Positions 12,701-26,200 of a stretch of DNA of 64,000 nucleotides are shown piece after piece (the stretch's first letter is position 1; each line of letters begins with the position of its first letter). The stretch is from positions 17,827,501 to 17,891,500 of the forward strand of contig NC_090295.1 of NCBI RefSeq assembly GCF_037392515.1. The letters run 5' to 3'. The translations under genes and the position numbers were made by a program. The notes under the pieces were generated by a model that made no database searches, was not told where the DNA came from, and saw only the letters and a program-made list of their open reading frames with translations. Source of the stretch: Haliotis asinina (Eukaryota; Mollusca; Gastropoda; Lepetellida; Haliotidae).

Positions 12701-14231
12701 AACTTTAGCTGAGGTGTTGGCAGTGTTGGCTCAAGAGAGGGTTTTTGAGTGTTTTGTCTCATCAAATTCAGTGAGGACCCCCTCTATTTTACATCTGCCC
12801 ATCTATTTAACATTAGAGGGGTTCCAGAAACATTATTTTCAATAATTTGGACCCACTCAAAATTTCACCCAAATCTAAAAGTGTGTTGGTGTTTTTACAG
12901 TCTTGGTTAGAAGCCAACCTGACTGCATCTACTATCCAAGGCTATCCATGGCTATTTCAGCCTTCCACGTTTCCACAGAGGGTGCTCTTTTCGGGCAACA
13001 CCGCCTGATGCAGCGTTTCTAAGCAGGGTGCATCTGGCTGTCTGGCGAACGAGTCCCACATAAGACTTATCCATCGCTTCAGATTGGATGTCCAATTCTC
13101 TCATTTATGGTCTGTTGAATTTGTCTCATCAGCTGTTATTAGTTGGAAAACAGCATTTGGTTAGGTGACTAGGTAAGTCTACTTTCCTATTTCCATGTGG
13201 GAGTAGGCTGTTTCTTCGAATGGACCTCTATGTTAGACAGAATACCACTCCCAGCTCTGTCTAATGCTTATATGTAGTCCAAAGAAGACTTCTCCTGAAA
13301 AAGAATTGTACAAATCTGTAGAGGGAATGAATTCTTGGAAGAAAGTTCTCCTTTGGGTACGGCCACTCGCCTCCGCTCATTCAGTCTCATCTGTCCAGCA
13401 TGAAAAGTGAGGTGCAAGGTTGACAGCTAGAGTTACTAGCTCTTGGCTGTATGAGACCCTGGGGGTCCCTGTGGTGGTGATCTCACAAAACAGAACAATG
13501 GGTTTTTTGTAAATATTTTATTAAAAAATATAGTTACAACTGTCCTAGGAATTTTAACGGACATTAAAATGTACATGTACCCCAAGGAGGACTTTCTTGA
13601 AAGAATTCAAAACCTCTATAGGTTTGTACAAATTTCTGGGATATGCAAGAAAAGTCCTCTCTCATCAGATACTGAGGCCATATGAACAAATTCTGGTGGT
13701 GAATGGGTCCAGGGACTTTAATGATCAAATGACATTTTAATACACTGGATAATTGAGAGTACTAATTACAACAGAATCTTGTTTCATCTATTTACAGTCA
13801 GTTTAAGGATGAGCAGGTCAAAAACAAGAGTGAAATCCTGGGGAAGATTTTGTTGGAAGAAGAGCGCATGCGCCGGAGGAAGAAACAACAACCCCAGCTA
13901 TGGGACGACCCAAAGAGACACAAAGCAAAGGTATGTACCAGGAGCAGTCGTATGTAGTGCAAGCAGAGTAATGTTCAATATGTTTACCACAAATTAATTT
14001 CCTATTGATGCAAAATCATTTCTCTGAAATGGAATAATAGTGTTTCTTGAAGTATAAGTTTTGCCTGAATTTGTTATGAAACTTTTCTGATACAGTCTCA
14101 TTATTTTGCCTTTGTAGATGGTTCAGCCCCACAAAAAGAAGACCCTGAAAGTGTTTGACGAATATACAAAGATGACCGAGGGTCCCACGTCAGAAGAAAC
14201 TTCGAGCTTATCTCCTGATCTACAACCAGAG
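3744..14231 (+). CDS. CFAP74: CFAP74 exons 1-10: acidic N terminus and coiled coil
   Basis: Residues 1-423. Exon 1 opens [14 protein letters not shown] and continues into an Asp/Glu-rich stretch ([17 protein letters not shown]), probably disordered. The ATG is the first three bases after the acceptor (ttatgcag|ATG), so the whole 5' UTR must lie in upstream exons. Residues about 47-420 are heptad-like and highly charged: [79 protein letters not shown]. This suggests a long rod-like coiled coil. A conserved-looking [12 protein letters not shown] block closes exon 9. Exon 2 ends at a weak donor (AAG|GTCATT); the rest have good GTAAGT/GTGAGT-type donors. Introns run from about 250 bp to 3.1 kb, and intron 8 is inflated by a retroelement remnant. 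Confidence 0.85.
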
Positions 14232-17200
14232 GTGAGCGACTGTTTCAGTTCAGGTCCTTGGACCCAGTCCACAAAATGTTTGTATCACTACATGGTGGTG
14301 GGGTAGCCTAGTGGGTAAAGTGCTTGCTCCTCATGCCGAAGACCTGGGTTTGATTCCCCAGATGGGTACAATGTGTAAAGCCCATTTCTGGTGTCTCTCA
14401 CAATGATATTGCTGGAATGTTGCTAAAAGCTACATAAAACTGCCCTCACTGCTTCCAATCACAAGCCTATGATAAATTATGTAGTTATGACAGGTTGTAA
14501 ATTTATGTAATTTTGTGGATGGGGACCCTATAGCATAAGAGGATCTCAGTGTACTAGTGTTGAGTGAGTGAGTTTACTTTTACGCAGCACTCAGCAATAT
14601 TCCGGTCTGTAAATAAGTCTGGACCAGACAATCCAGTGATCAACAGCAAAAGCATCGATTTGCGCAAATGGGAACCGAGGACATGTCAACCAAGTCAGCG
14701 AGTCTGCCCACCCGATTCTGTTAGTTGCCAGTCTTATGAAAAGCACAGTCACCTTTTATGGCAAGCATGGGTTGCAGAAGGTCTGTTCTTCCCAGGACCT
14801 TCACAGATCCTCTTGTGTTGAAGTGGCAGCAGGACAACAACTGATAGTCATGATTGCCAGTGTTTAACCTAAGCATGAAGCAATGATCTTTGTTCTCTTT
14901 ATAAGCTTAAAAGGTTTGAGGGTGTTTAGATAGATACATAAACATTTCTTAAGTACTGTGGAACCTAATTATTTTGTTATGATAATTGCCATACAGGCAA
15001 GTTTGGGAATCCAGTGACCTTGATGAAGTATTCTTTGCAGATCAGAATTGTCTTTTTCAGCAATAATTGTAGGTTCAAATCCAAGAATCACCTAGATTAT
15101 GTTTGTAGGTTCATGAGCTCTATCCTCATGCCCATGGTGTTTACTAAAGGGAAAAACACAAGGGACCTGTATTGCATTGGGCTATCCCAGAACTCAAACA
15201 CTGCTCATAAAAGCAATTAATCAAATTCATCTGAGAGTAAACAAGAAGAAAAGAAGAATAATTTATTTTTCCCTATCCTGACTCATGCCCCCTCCCTTAC
15301 AAAAGGTCAGTGGAAACTTGAATCCCTCTAAATTCCCTAGAAGTGAATGCACTATCACTCACCTTGAGCCACCTACCTTTTCCCGCCAAAAGTGACCACG
15401 TGACCGTACACATGCCAAACCTAACTCTCTCCTTAGTCGCTTGAGCGGATGGTTGGGAGGTGTTTCTTGGGTCCCTTCATGGCTTAGGTTTTGTTGATTT
15501 CCGGATATTTAGCCCATGTCATCTGATATAGGATTTAGGACTGGGATGGGTAACCAGGATACCCATGATGGGTTGGTAATGAGTGAGACCCAGGTTCTCA
15601 TCTCAATACCTGGACTCGTTATGATCATGTGACTAATAGATTAAACAGTGTAATATGTTATTCTTTTATGATTAAAAGGTTGTATTGTCTTTGAAGATTT
15701 AGACATGATATAGTACATTAAGATATTGAAAAACTCTGAGCTAAAGAATTTATTGCCATTTCTTATAAATTTAATGTCAGAAAATATCATATCTGGTATC
15801 TGGGTAGGGTAGGATAATAGAGGTTGGGTACCAGAATAGAAAAATCTGGACCCACCCCAGCCCTAATAGGATGTTTAGACTTGTCAGTTGTATATCTATA
15901 TGTGAATGTTCAAAATAAATTTTTGAATAGCCAGCACCGATGCTTCTTCCAATGGTGCATCATATTTTTGTCTTATATGTCTGATACTGCTAACTGCAAA
16001 TCACTTCAGTGGAACTGGAACTCACTGAGAGAGGGTGTCCTCAAAGGAAAAAAAAACAATTGACCATCAGACCGACTTGTTTGCCATAAACCTTTGTAAT
16101 AATGCAATACAATGGATATTTGTTACTGTTGATTTCAGTTCTTGAGAACTGTTCATTTTTCTGAATTGTATTAAGCCGTGTTTTGCTGTGAATCAGAAGC
16201 AGGATGAAGTGAAGGATGACACAGAGGATGAGGATGAGAGACAAGACACGTTCCGGGAGATGAACATCACTCATAAGCTGCTTGACTCCAGTGACTCCAG
16301 TGCAGGAGACAGTGAAGGTAGGATGTGCTATCATGTGGAGCCCACAAGCACGCATGCAGGAGCACAAGCTGATTTGCTGGTCATGTGCCAAAACTCTTCT
16401 CACAATGTAAATGGAAATTGAGAACTCTGGACCCTTTCACTGTCACAGCCTTAGTGCTCTCATCAGCACAGAATTTTTTTCAAAAGTTTGATTGGATGAT
16501 ATTTGGGGTATTATGGGTCCAAGGTATTTGTAATAATCAAAACAACAGAACTGAGAGGAAGTACTGTACATAACCAAGAAAGGAAGGACCTTTGATTCAA
16601 ATATTGTGAGAGCAGACATCAAGACCAGAGACTTAACTGTATTTACTGTCTCCAGTAGAATGTCACAGTTTTTGTGTTCCTCAAAGACTTCTATAGTGCC
16701 TTTTCTTTCCAGTCATTGTTAAGTGGAAATCTTATCCTGATGTCCTGTTTTCATTGTGATTCCAGATGATCAGCATGTTAACTTGGCCAAGCCGGAGTTT
16801 GAAGGTCTGTGGGACCAGCACAAGCCATACAAGGTGCCCAAAGATGTGGACACCCATGTCAAGCTGCCAGGAGCCAGCAAGATGGACCAGGTGAGAACTG
16901 GCCTACAATTTTAGCCCAGTGTTGTAAGAAGTCACCATTTCCTGTGTAGTACCATTCCAGACCTGTTCAGATCTGTGGTTTCATTTCCAGAGGGGTAGCC
17001 CAGTGGTTAAAGCTTTCACTCATCATGCCAAAAACACTTCCATAATGGGTACAGTGTCCTCTGACCTGATTTGGTGGAATATGGTTGTGTAACTAAACTC
17101 AGACACTCACTCATTGTTTCCAGGGTGCCCCAGTTGGTCAGAACCTAGTTTGTACATTTTGCTAAATAAAAAATGTGTGATGACCAGTGTTACCTTGTAT

Positions 17201-20200
17201 ATGTTTCTTATCACTTATTATCATCACTGTTACTATCACTATTATTGTTATTGTTGTAATGATTATTACTGGTATTCTTACTAGCATGTACTGTTTTTAG
17301 GTCAGTTTAACATGCTACCATGTTGTGTTGAACCAGGAAATCCTAGCAAAGGTTTTGGACAAACATCGTGAAGGAATCATTGTGAGGCAAGTGGCTGCTG
17401 GAAAGGAGTTCACTGGCTGCCCCTTCTACAGCAAGCCAGACATCATACACTTCAAGGTAACCTCACTTTGTTGGAGGCCATGTTGTTTTGCACATAGCTC
17501 ATTCGTGATCTAGACAATTATATGACCCCATTTCTTTTTAACAAGGTCTGCACCTAGCTATTTAGAGAAAATGCAGTTGTAAGGGACCGTTCTTAATTTA
17601 CGGTTAGGGCTAATGATGAATTTAAAGGGAGGTCACCCATTTTGTTCTGGGGGGTAGGGGCACAGTCATATTTGTTGTACATATTGAAGTATTATTATTT
17701 TATAATTTGATAATTTATAAGATGGTCTCTTATTTTATGCATAAATCTGGATGGGGTGGAGGGTGCACAGTGTACATGCTTCCCAATAAAAATCATCATC
17801 ACCCCTCTTGGCCATATGCATAGTTTATGAATGGTTCCTAAGTTTGAAAATGTTTACCTGATCAATTTTCATGGAATGTTATTGATGCAGTGTTTAACTG
17901 CTGAATACCTAGGTATATTCTGTGAATCATACTGTTCCTTAAGTATGTTCAATCTTGGTATTATCATTCCATGTGTTTGTCAAGTTCACTTGTGCAGTAG
18001 GACATATATAAATGGCTCTATGAGATCAACAAGTCAAAACAGAGGGTTGTTATTAGCAATGAGTTTGTAAGTGTGCTTGAGACTTTGGGAACTTTGGGGA
18101 AAGTACTGTCTGAGTAATGGCATTGTTACCACATGGAATTATGAGGACTTTGATGTCTGACTCACCACATGTTCCTTCTAGGACTTCAACGTCGGCCACT
18201 GCTACAAGAAGAAGGTGACACTGACCAATGTGTCGTACACAGTCAACTACTGCAAATTTGTGGGCATCACGGAGAGACTCAAGGACTTCATACATATTGA
18301 GTGAGTCACATGAGCCCCTGTGTCCAGCTGATCAACTGGATATACTCAGACTTTAAATTCAGGTTTCACCTCAAGGGGTCCTTGTTATTGTCACAATTAT
18401 TGATCAAGACAAACCACCAATGCATGTTTTTATAAGAACCAATCAGGAACTCTTCATGAAAAAGATTTGCATCAGTTATACTACAGTCAGACATATCTCC
18501 TATGGTAATATCCCTATACCATGTAAGCTCTCTGGCAACAAATGGACCTGCCTTGTGCATCATTCTGAGTTACCCAGAGCACACAAAATATGCCAAATTC
18601 TCATGCCAGTGACTCAGACTAATGTTTGATCTGGGTCGCTGATCTGTAAAGAACCAAATCTGAGTCACGTTACCAAGAATTTTTCCAACCTCAAGTTCTC
18701 TTCAATCACAAAATGGAAATGCAAATCTTTTCTCATGAAGAGTTCTTGATTGGTTCTTATGAAAGCATGCATTGGTGGCTTGTCTTGATCAGTAATTGTA
18801 ACAATAACAAGGACCCCTTGAGGTGAAACCTGAACTGTTCCTGGTGTATGCCTTGTGTGTCATTTGTACACTGATCTATATACCTGATATTTATCCTGAA
18901 GTATACCCTGATCTGTATTCTGATGTCTGAGGTTTACCCAGATGTGTAACTGTATGACTTAAATTATGAGTACCCCAAAGAGTCTTATGACTTGTTCGCT
19001 TGTGTTTACCCTAAGTACCCAGAAGTGTAACATGAGGTCTACCCTGAAATATACTCTATACTCTGACTGCATGTTATCCTTGTGATACAGCTGACATAAT
19101 ACTCACTTGCACCCTGACTTTACTCACTGCAATAGGTTCACTTGAATACCTACAAGTTTCCATCACTTACCATATGCTACTTTCAGCTTTGACCCGCCTG
19201 GACAGATGTCAGCTGGTCTGACCTGTGAGATGATGGTTACATTCAAGCCGATGGTGAGTTATGTGATCAAAATAAGAAAAATGTCTTGTTAATATTCTTT
19301 CTTATTGTATAATAACTCTTTGTTCTTGTGATGGAACATTTATATCACAAGGAAGTACTGGCACAGGAACTCTATCTGTCTCAGAGAACAAACACTTGAG
19401 TTAAAAAAAAATATGCACTAACGATCATGCAAACTCCAACATTCATATTCAAGGCAGATATCTGAATTCCAGATACACTACACTGTGCACTTTGTGTTTG
19501 TTGTTTAAGGCAGATGAAGCTATTTTCATTATCTTTCAACAATTAATCCACAGATTAACGAGGATCTGGTTGGCGAGGTCAACTTCCTGTCCCAGACGGG
19601 GCCTTTCGCAATCCCACTGCGATGTACAACCAAGAAGTGTGACGTAAGTTATAAGTGTAGTTGTGTTCCTTGGATGATTGTAGCGAACGATATGCTCAGA
19701 CTATCAGCCCACTGGTGACACCAATTTAAAAACAGGACACTATTCCTCCAGCATTATGTGAAGAGAAACTAGCATGGGTACAAAATGTCCACAATGGAGG
19801 ATGTTAAACAGATTACAACCTGATAAGATTTTCTGATTATGCTAACCATTGACAAGTTTATTACCTGTGTTATATTGCTGATGTATTGCTGATTTACTTA
19901 TCTGCGCATGAAAAGCTACAGTTGCTCTCATGATCCTTTATCCATAATCCATTCAATTTTTTGAATTTTTGGTTTCTGGTTGTTAGGGACAAAATGTTTT
20001 CTTTCTATGAAGACCAGAGATTGCACAGATCCTAGATGATTGAAGAAGTTTTTGTGAGTTGTTATTTTTAAGTATTAATGCACTGAGGTGAGACTAAGCA
20101 TGTTTCTAGTGAAGGAAGTTTCTTTGTTCCAGCTCCATGTTGACTCTAAAATTGTGGAGTTTGGTACGACCGTGATTGGAGAGACACTCAAGCGTACTGT

Positions 20201-23200
20201 CACCCTGAGCAACAAAGGAGCACTTGGAACCAAGTTTGAGTTCTTCAAAGTCACAGGTTAGCAAATGCAGAAATTTCTTCAAATTAGAGAACTTTTTGAG
20301 GCAAGACATATTATTATTATTATGCTGATATTTGTATAATTCTGATGTCCCGTCTTCATGCTCAAAGGCACTGAGGCACAATGTTATGTTATTGATGAAC
20401 TTGTGTGACCATGTAAACAGTGTTGAATGTTTGTTACAGGGATGAAACAGAGAACGTGCACCACAGCTGAGACTTCACTGGGAAGACTGGTAAGGAAATG
20501 CCATCTATGTACTTATGGTTTAATCCTTGAACACCTGGGTTATAATTGTCTTGAGCAACCCATAGTGTCTTTAGGGGCAACTTAGAGGACTAAGTGGTCA
20601 TGCTCACTGACTTGGTTGATGAATATCCCAGTTGCTTAGATTGATGCTCATGATGTCAATCACTTGATTGTCTGGTTAGACTTGAATATTTACAGATGGA
20701 TTTCATGTAGCTGGAATATTGCTCACTGTGGCATTAATCAATTGACAAAATAAACTCAAGGTTTATATTGTGGTGACAAGCAGAGTTATGTCCCTTAGTC
20801 CCCTAGACCATACCATTGTACGGCTGTGGATTAGAATCCTGTATTGAATTGATTATGTTTTTGTTTTCACCTGTGACCATGGGTTTCACCAAAGAGGTAG
20901 ACATCTAAGGCTGAGCTTCCCTTGCTTCAAGCATCGATAAATGGATATGGTAAAGGCTGAAAGACCTACTAATTCGACTGCAGAAATGTATTGTCAGCAG
21001 GAGTAGAAATCCTCTCACTTGATGAGAATGGGGCTGTGGGGTAGCCTAGTAGTTAGAGCGTTCACTCATCACACCGAAGACACTGGTTTGATTCCCACAT
21101 GGGTACAATGTATGAAACCCTTATCTGGTGTCCTCCTCAATGGCATTGCTGGAATATTGCTAAAAGCGGCATAAAACTATGCATTCACTCACTCACCTGC
21201 GACTATTGGTTTTACCAAAGAGTTGAACATCTGAGACTGTGTTTCACCCACATCAAGCCTCAATGAATGGTTGAATGATGCCATTATTCTGACCGCAGAA
21301 ACGTATTGTCAGCAGTGTAGAAGTACTCTCACTATTTGAGAATGTGGACATTTATGTCTTTTGTAACCTTCTTCCAGACAACTGCAGACACACTGAGAGC
21401 TATGAGTCCCGACTCAGTGGAATTCACAGACAAGGCCAAGTCGATCAGTCTCACAGACAGAGGTCCAGAGGGCAGAAAGAAGTTGTCTATGGATGGTGAG
21501 GATTTCATTGGGAAATGCCAGTTGCAGGCTTTTTTGTGCTTCCCATTGTATCAAGTATCACAACACTTTTATCACAAACACAAAAAAATGGTCTGGTGAT
21601 ATGCATAGAGGCAATATTTTTTAAGAAAGAAAGCGCATGTCAAAAATGTCAAAACTGCTGGACATAATGGGAGGAAGAATCTGAGTTTGTTGATATTAGT
21701 TTTTGTTGAAAACATGTCTGCAGATGGTTTAGTTACAGGTTTTATATGTCATCTTAACGAGCATGCTTCACATAGCGATGTAAGCACAAATGCATTTTCA
21801 CTGGATGAGTGGCAGGAATACTTGGATTCTGCTTTTCTCAGATTTGGAGAAGATCCCCGAACAAAGCCCAGAGTTGGCTCCCTCTGATGGTCATCCATTG
21901 CCTGATGGAGCTGTTCTGCCGGAGAGTTCTGGTGTAACAGCTGACGGTCTGCAAGGCATGGAGCTCAAGCCAATGGAGCTGGATGGAGAAGGTACATAAT
22001 TGAGTTATCTCCCTTTCAGCAATTATTTCACATTGTACCTGGAACTGAGTGTTGTCAATTCACCATCAACCTGACCAGTGCAGTAATCCCCAAGGACTTC
22101 CTTAGCACAATGAGCCAAGTGATTATACATTATTTCTTTCACAGGAGGATGTGGTTTGATAGCCCACATTGTAGGGTTGAAACTGTACGTTCTTATCATG
22201 GATTGGTACATATTGTAGTACAAGGTCTTCAGTTTGCTCTGTTTTGGTTTGGTATATATGTTTGTAACAATGAAAATTGAGCAAGGACCCAACACAGATA
22301 TATTGTAACAAAATTATTTGATTTCTAGACATTTTAGAAATGGTGTAATCAGAGACCATACATGTAATAGATATCGTCTCTGGTTTAGTAAAGTTGATAA
22401 AATGATGCTACAAAATCCAAAAATACCAAATTTGGGGATTGTGTTATTGTATACTAAACTGAGGCTAAATACCACAATTTTGCTTATACTGCAAGTATAC
22501 TGTTTCACCCCTACCAAATGGGTACAGTGTGTGGTGCTCGTTGTTTTTGTCCACCTGCCAAGACATTGCAGGGTATCAGCACAAAGTATATTTTCTGTAA
22601 ATATTCTCTAGCCATTATACTTAGCATTAGTACTTTAGTAAGCCAAATCCTCTTCACTGTATGATTAGATTCTCGCTTTTCGTTTATTCCACTCTGATTG
22701 CAACTCATTCATTGAAGGTATCATGATTCGTTATGTTTGTTATTTTCTTCTTGCTGAGGCTGAGGCTGAGGCTGAGGCTGAGGCTGAGGCTGAGGCTGAG
22801 GCTGAGGCTGAGGCTGAATATTTCTGTTCAAAATGAAAGGTGACAGCATGTCATTTTATTTAACAGTTACACCACTGTCGGCAAATCCTTTGTAATTTTT
22901 TTTCAAATGTTTGCAGTTGCCTCCCCTGACTTTGCGATCAGTGAAATGGATGATTATGGGACACTGGATGGGATGCGAGTCGGTCAGGTGGTAACTGGGG
23001 AGATTGGTCCTTTCTCTTCCGTCAAACTTGAGATAATCTGGCAGCCAACGATACCAGGCAAAGTGGATACTGAGTTCCTCGTCACCTTCTCAGACCCTCT
23101 GTCAGATGTGGTGAGTGGACCTACTTCTTCTGCCAGACTTGTACCATAACTCCAAAAGGACTCCAAGGGGGATACTATTCCATTGTGTGATTCTGTCACA

Positions 23201-26200
23201 ACTGGTTGGGTCTATTATTGTGAAGGGATGTGCCATTGTTAGGTGATTGTCAACATGTCCGAAGATCCGAGACAAGGTTGCTGTTTGACATCTCAGTTTC
23301 AAGAAATTGTCAACAATGTCCTAACTTTCTTTAAACAGATGGTTTAATGTTCGGGCTTTAGGCAGCTTCCAGCAGTAGGGAATCCGATTCTGAAAGTAAA
23401 AGCATGTATGCATATTTCGCACAAACCCAACAATAACAACATTCTCTGCTTCCCTATTCAATGAAGTTAACCCTCCCAGCCATTTGTGCCCTTTGACCTC
23501 TCGCGTCATGCATATGTAGAGTAGCTCAGGTCAAACTGAACAACCTGTAGGGAAGCTTCCTTGCAAAAAGGGCAGATGAGGAACAAAATACTATGGTTCA
23601 GGGACTGTCAGACCCAATACCCCTTGCTGTCACAGAACAACATTCATGCTAGTAAGAATTGGTCTCCAGTAACCCACCCTTGGTGTAACAGTAGGCTGAC
23701 ACTAATCACATACACCTGAGCGACTTATCTTATGGTGTGGCTCATTGTTTCCAGCGGTTTGCTCTCATTTCTGCTCTTCACAAAATCATTTATGTTGCTG
23801 CAGTTAGTGTTTTAGATTATTTTTGCTCTCAACAAGGGGGATAGCTCAATGGATTTTACAACTTCTTCATAACCATATACACGATGTTTTGGTGTAGATC
23901 CTCACATGACACGTTTGATAGCATTGTTAACTTCTACACTGAAACATCACATATATGATTTTCAGGAAGTTTTCAATCCATAGAACAATCCCCATTGTTC
24001 ATCACATCAAGTTCTAAATGCCATTCGAAAAAGTTATTTGGTGTCAGTTGAATGTTGGCCTGAGGCTGTGTTGACTAAAGAATACCTTTGAAGGAACCCT
24101 TGAAATGAATGGTTTTATGGAGAACGGCATCACTGACTGAAACTGTTGATTATGTTGCAGCTTTCTGTGAGTGCGTTAGGGACGGCGATGGACGTCCCTG
24201 TGTGGGTGGAGAGACACACTGTGGACCTGAGAATCTGCATGCTGGACCGACTCTTCCAGGACACAGTCATCGTCAACAACAGGTGGGCGTGGCTTTTTGC
24301 TGATTTTCTGTAAGATGGTGATAGTGTTGTTGATGATAGTGTGGTTATCTTCAGCCTCTCCTGTTAAGTGGTTCATGGCCAGTGGGAAAAGGTGTGTGGA
24401 TGCTGTTTAGAGGGTTTCGCTTAGAATACTCACGCATGCCTGTGCTGGTTCAGACATCAAACCTGGGTAGTCAGTATGACAGGTATACACTAGAAAACAG
24501 TAAAGTGATATTGTTTTAAATGTACATGTTAGAGAGTATTTCATGAAACAAGGCTACACACAATTATTAGGATGTGAATATTGGTTATGAGGTAATCTGT
24601 GTTTTAGAGCGACCACAGCCCTGAGGCTGAGGTTTGAGGTGTGTAAGGAGTTGCGTAACCACCTGGAGTTGCTGCCGAAGACCGGATACATCCAGGCACA
24701 GTCACAGTTCTCTGCCCAGCTCAAGTTCCTTCCCAGGTAAATATCACAGTAAAACAGATGTAATTGCTTCAAGCTGACATATACACCCAGAAAGTGTTGA
24801 AGTGACTGAAAATTCAACATTGTGGAAGGATTGTTGCAACTGTGTAACCAACAATTTGAAATGTGGAAATCAGGTGACTGTGCCTTGAGCATTTTATAAA
24901 AAACAAACTAAAATGTGCCATAGTGTTCACATTTCCTGTTTTTCTTCATGGACAGAAAGAGCCTGTTTGAGGAAGCAGGGAAGTACTTTGACAAGGAGAC
25001 TGGTGTGTTAGAAGCTCCCCTGCTGATAAGAGTAGCAGACCAGGTATGTGATAGCCGAAGAGCACTTAACATATTACAGTGGACACATACATGTATCCAT
25101 GTTCAAAATTCTCTGAGTATGTCTTTGCTTTAACTATTCAATATATCACAGCAATATATTACTACTGGCAGGTCAAACTTCACAGTCCCTGAACCACATT
25201 ATTTTTCCCTACTGCCAAGCCAACTCTGCAGTGCTAAAGCCTTAAATTTTGCAAGTCTAGATATCCTCAACCTTCAGGCCATCTTGTCTCCAAGTGACAT
25301 TGTGGACTGTAAACTGCCAACTGTTAGGCAGTAGCTTGACTGAGTCAAATCAGGTGATGACAGCATGGAGACAGCACAAGGCTTAGAATGAGGGCCAATA
25401 AATATGACTGTCACTTATGCCGTTATCTGATGGTTGTATGATATGACTTCTAATTATTAATGACCCCCAGCATATGTAGCTCCAATGCAGATGTTCTTAG
25501 TCTCTGAAACTCTGGTATCCCTGGGGATCTTTTTTAATTTAAATAGATTTTTTTGTTACTGTCATAATTATATGTTCAGAGACTAAGCGTTAGTCTTGGT
25601 CAAACTCAGAGCTAGTTTAGTCATGCACCTCTCCCCAAGGTGCAAGATCAGATTGGTATCTATGTTCAATGGAATTTCTACACAGTATACTGAATCTTAG
25701 CTAACCAGTCCTTGATGTCAGTTGCAGAAACAGTTACCATCTTTGTATGTGGCTTCGTGATGTAGCAAAGATGGAACTGCCAACCTTTCTCCCTCCAATC
25801 TGGCACTCCATCCTGTTGACCAGTGAGACTGTCATGTTAAGACAGAAATAAACTAAAGCAGATTGACCACTCACCCCACAGTGTTTCACCTGAGTATTTT
25901 TATGTTGCAGACACAGCCTGTGCCCTTCACGGTGACAGCTGTAGTCACCAACTCTGACATGATGTTTGACGTCTCCAGCATTGACTTTGGCTGCTGCACC
26001 ATCTATGAGTCGGTCAAGACATGCATCCAGCTGACCAACAAGTCCATCCTACCCCAGCCATTTGGCTTTGTTGGCCATCCAGATGTAAGCGTTCTGTAGT
26101 GTCCAAATTGTGTAGGGATTTCAGGTGAGAGTATCTCTTCACCACACATGCTTTTTCCACAAAGTGATAAAATTGATTCAGAGTCAGAATCAGGAATTTT

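Larger units (their letters stand above)
11090..13150 (+). mobile_element. Decayed DIRS-like retrotransposon fragment in CFAP74 intron 8
   Basis: The open stretch 11731-12447 contains an RNase H-like block: [13 protein letters not shown], a Glu followed by [16 protein letters not shown], then VVRVEMDN. Further on comes [13 protein letters not shown], and [20 protein letters not shown]. This order is characteristic of DIRS-type (tyrosine-recombinase) retroelement polyproteins. The preceding stretch 11574-11760 ([13 protein letters not shown]) is the same protein in a different frame, so there is a frameshift, and more stops follow. Downstream 12480-12780 contains a [21 protein letters not shown] fragment resembling a recombinase N terminus. 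It is not intact. Coordinates are approximate. Confidence 0.6.

Noticed and set aside
14294..14443. Functional tRNA gene
   Set aside because: It has A- and B-box-like motifs but no closing acceptor stem or anticodon arm, and it is one of many SINE copies.
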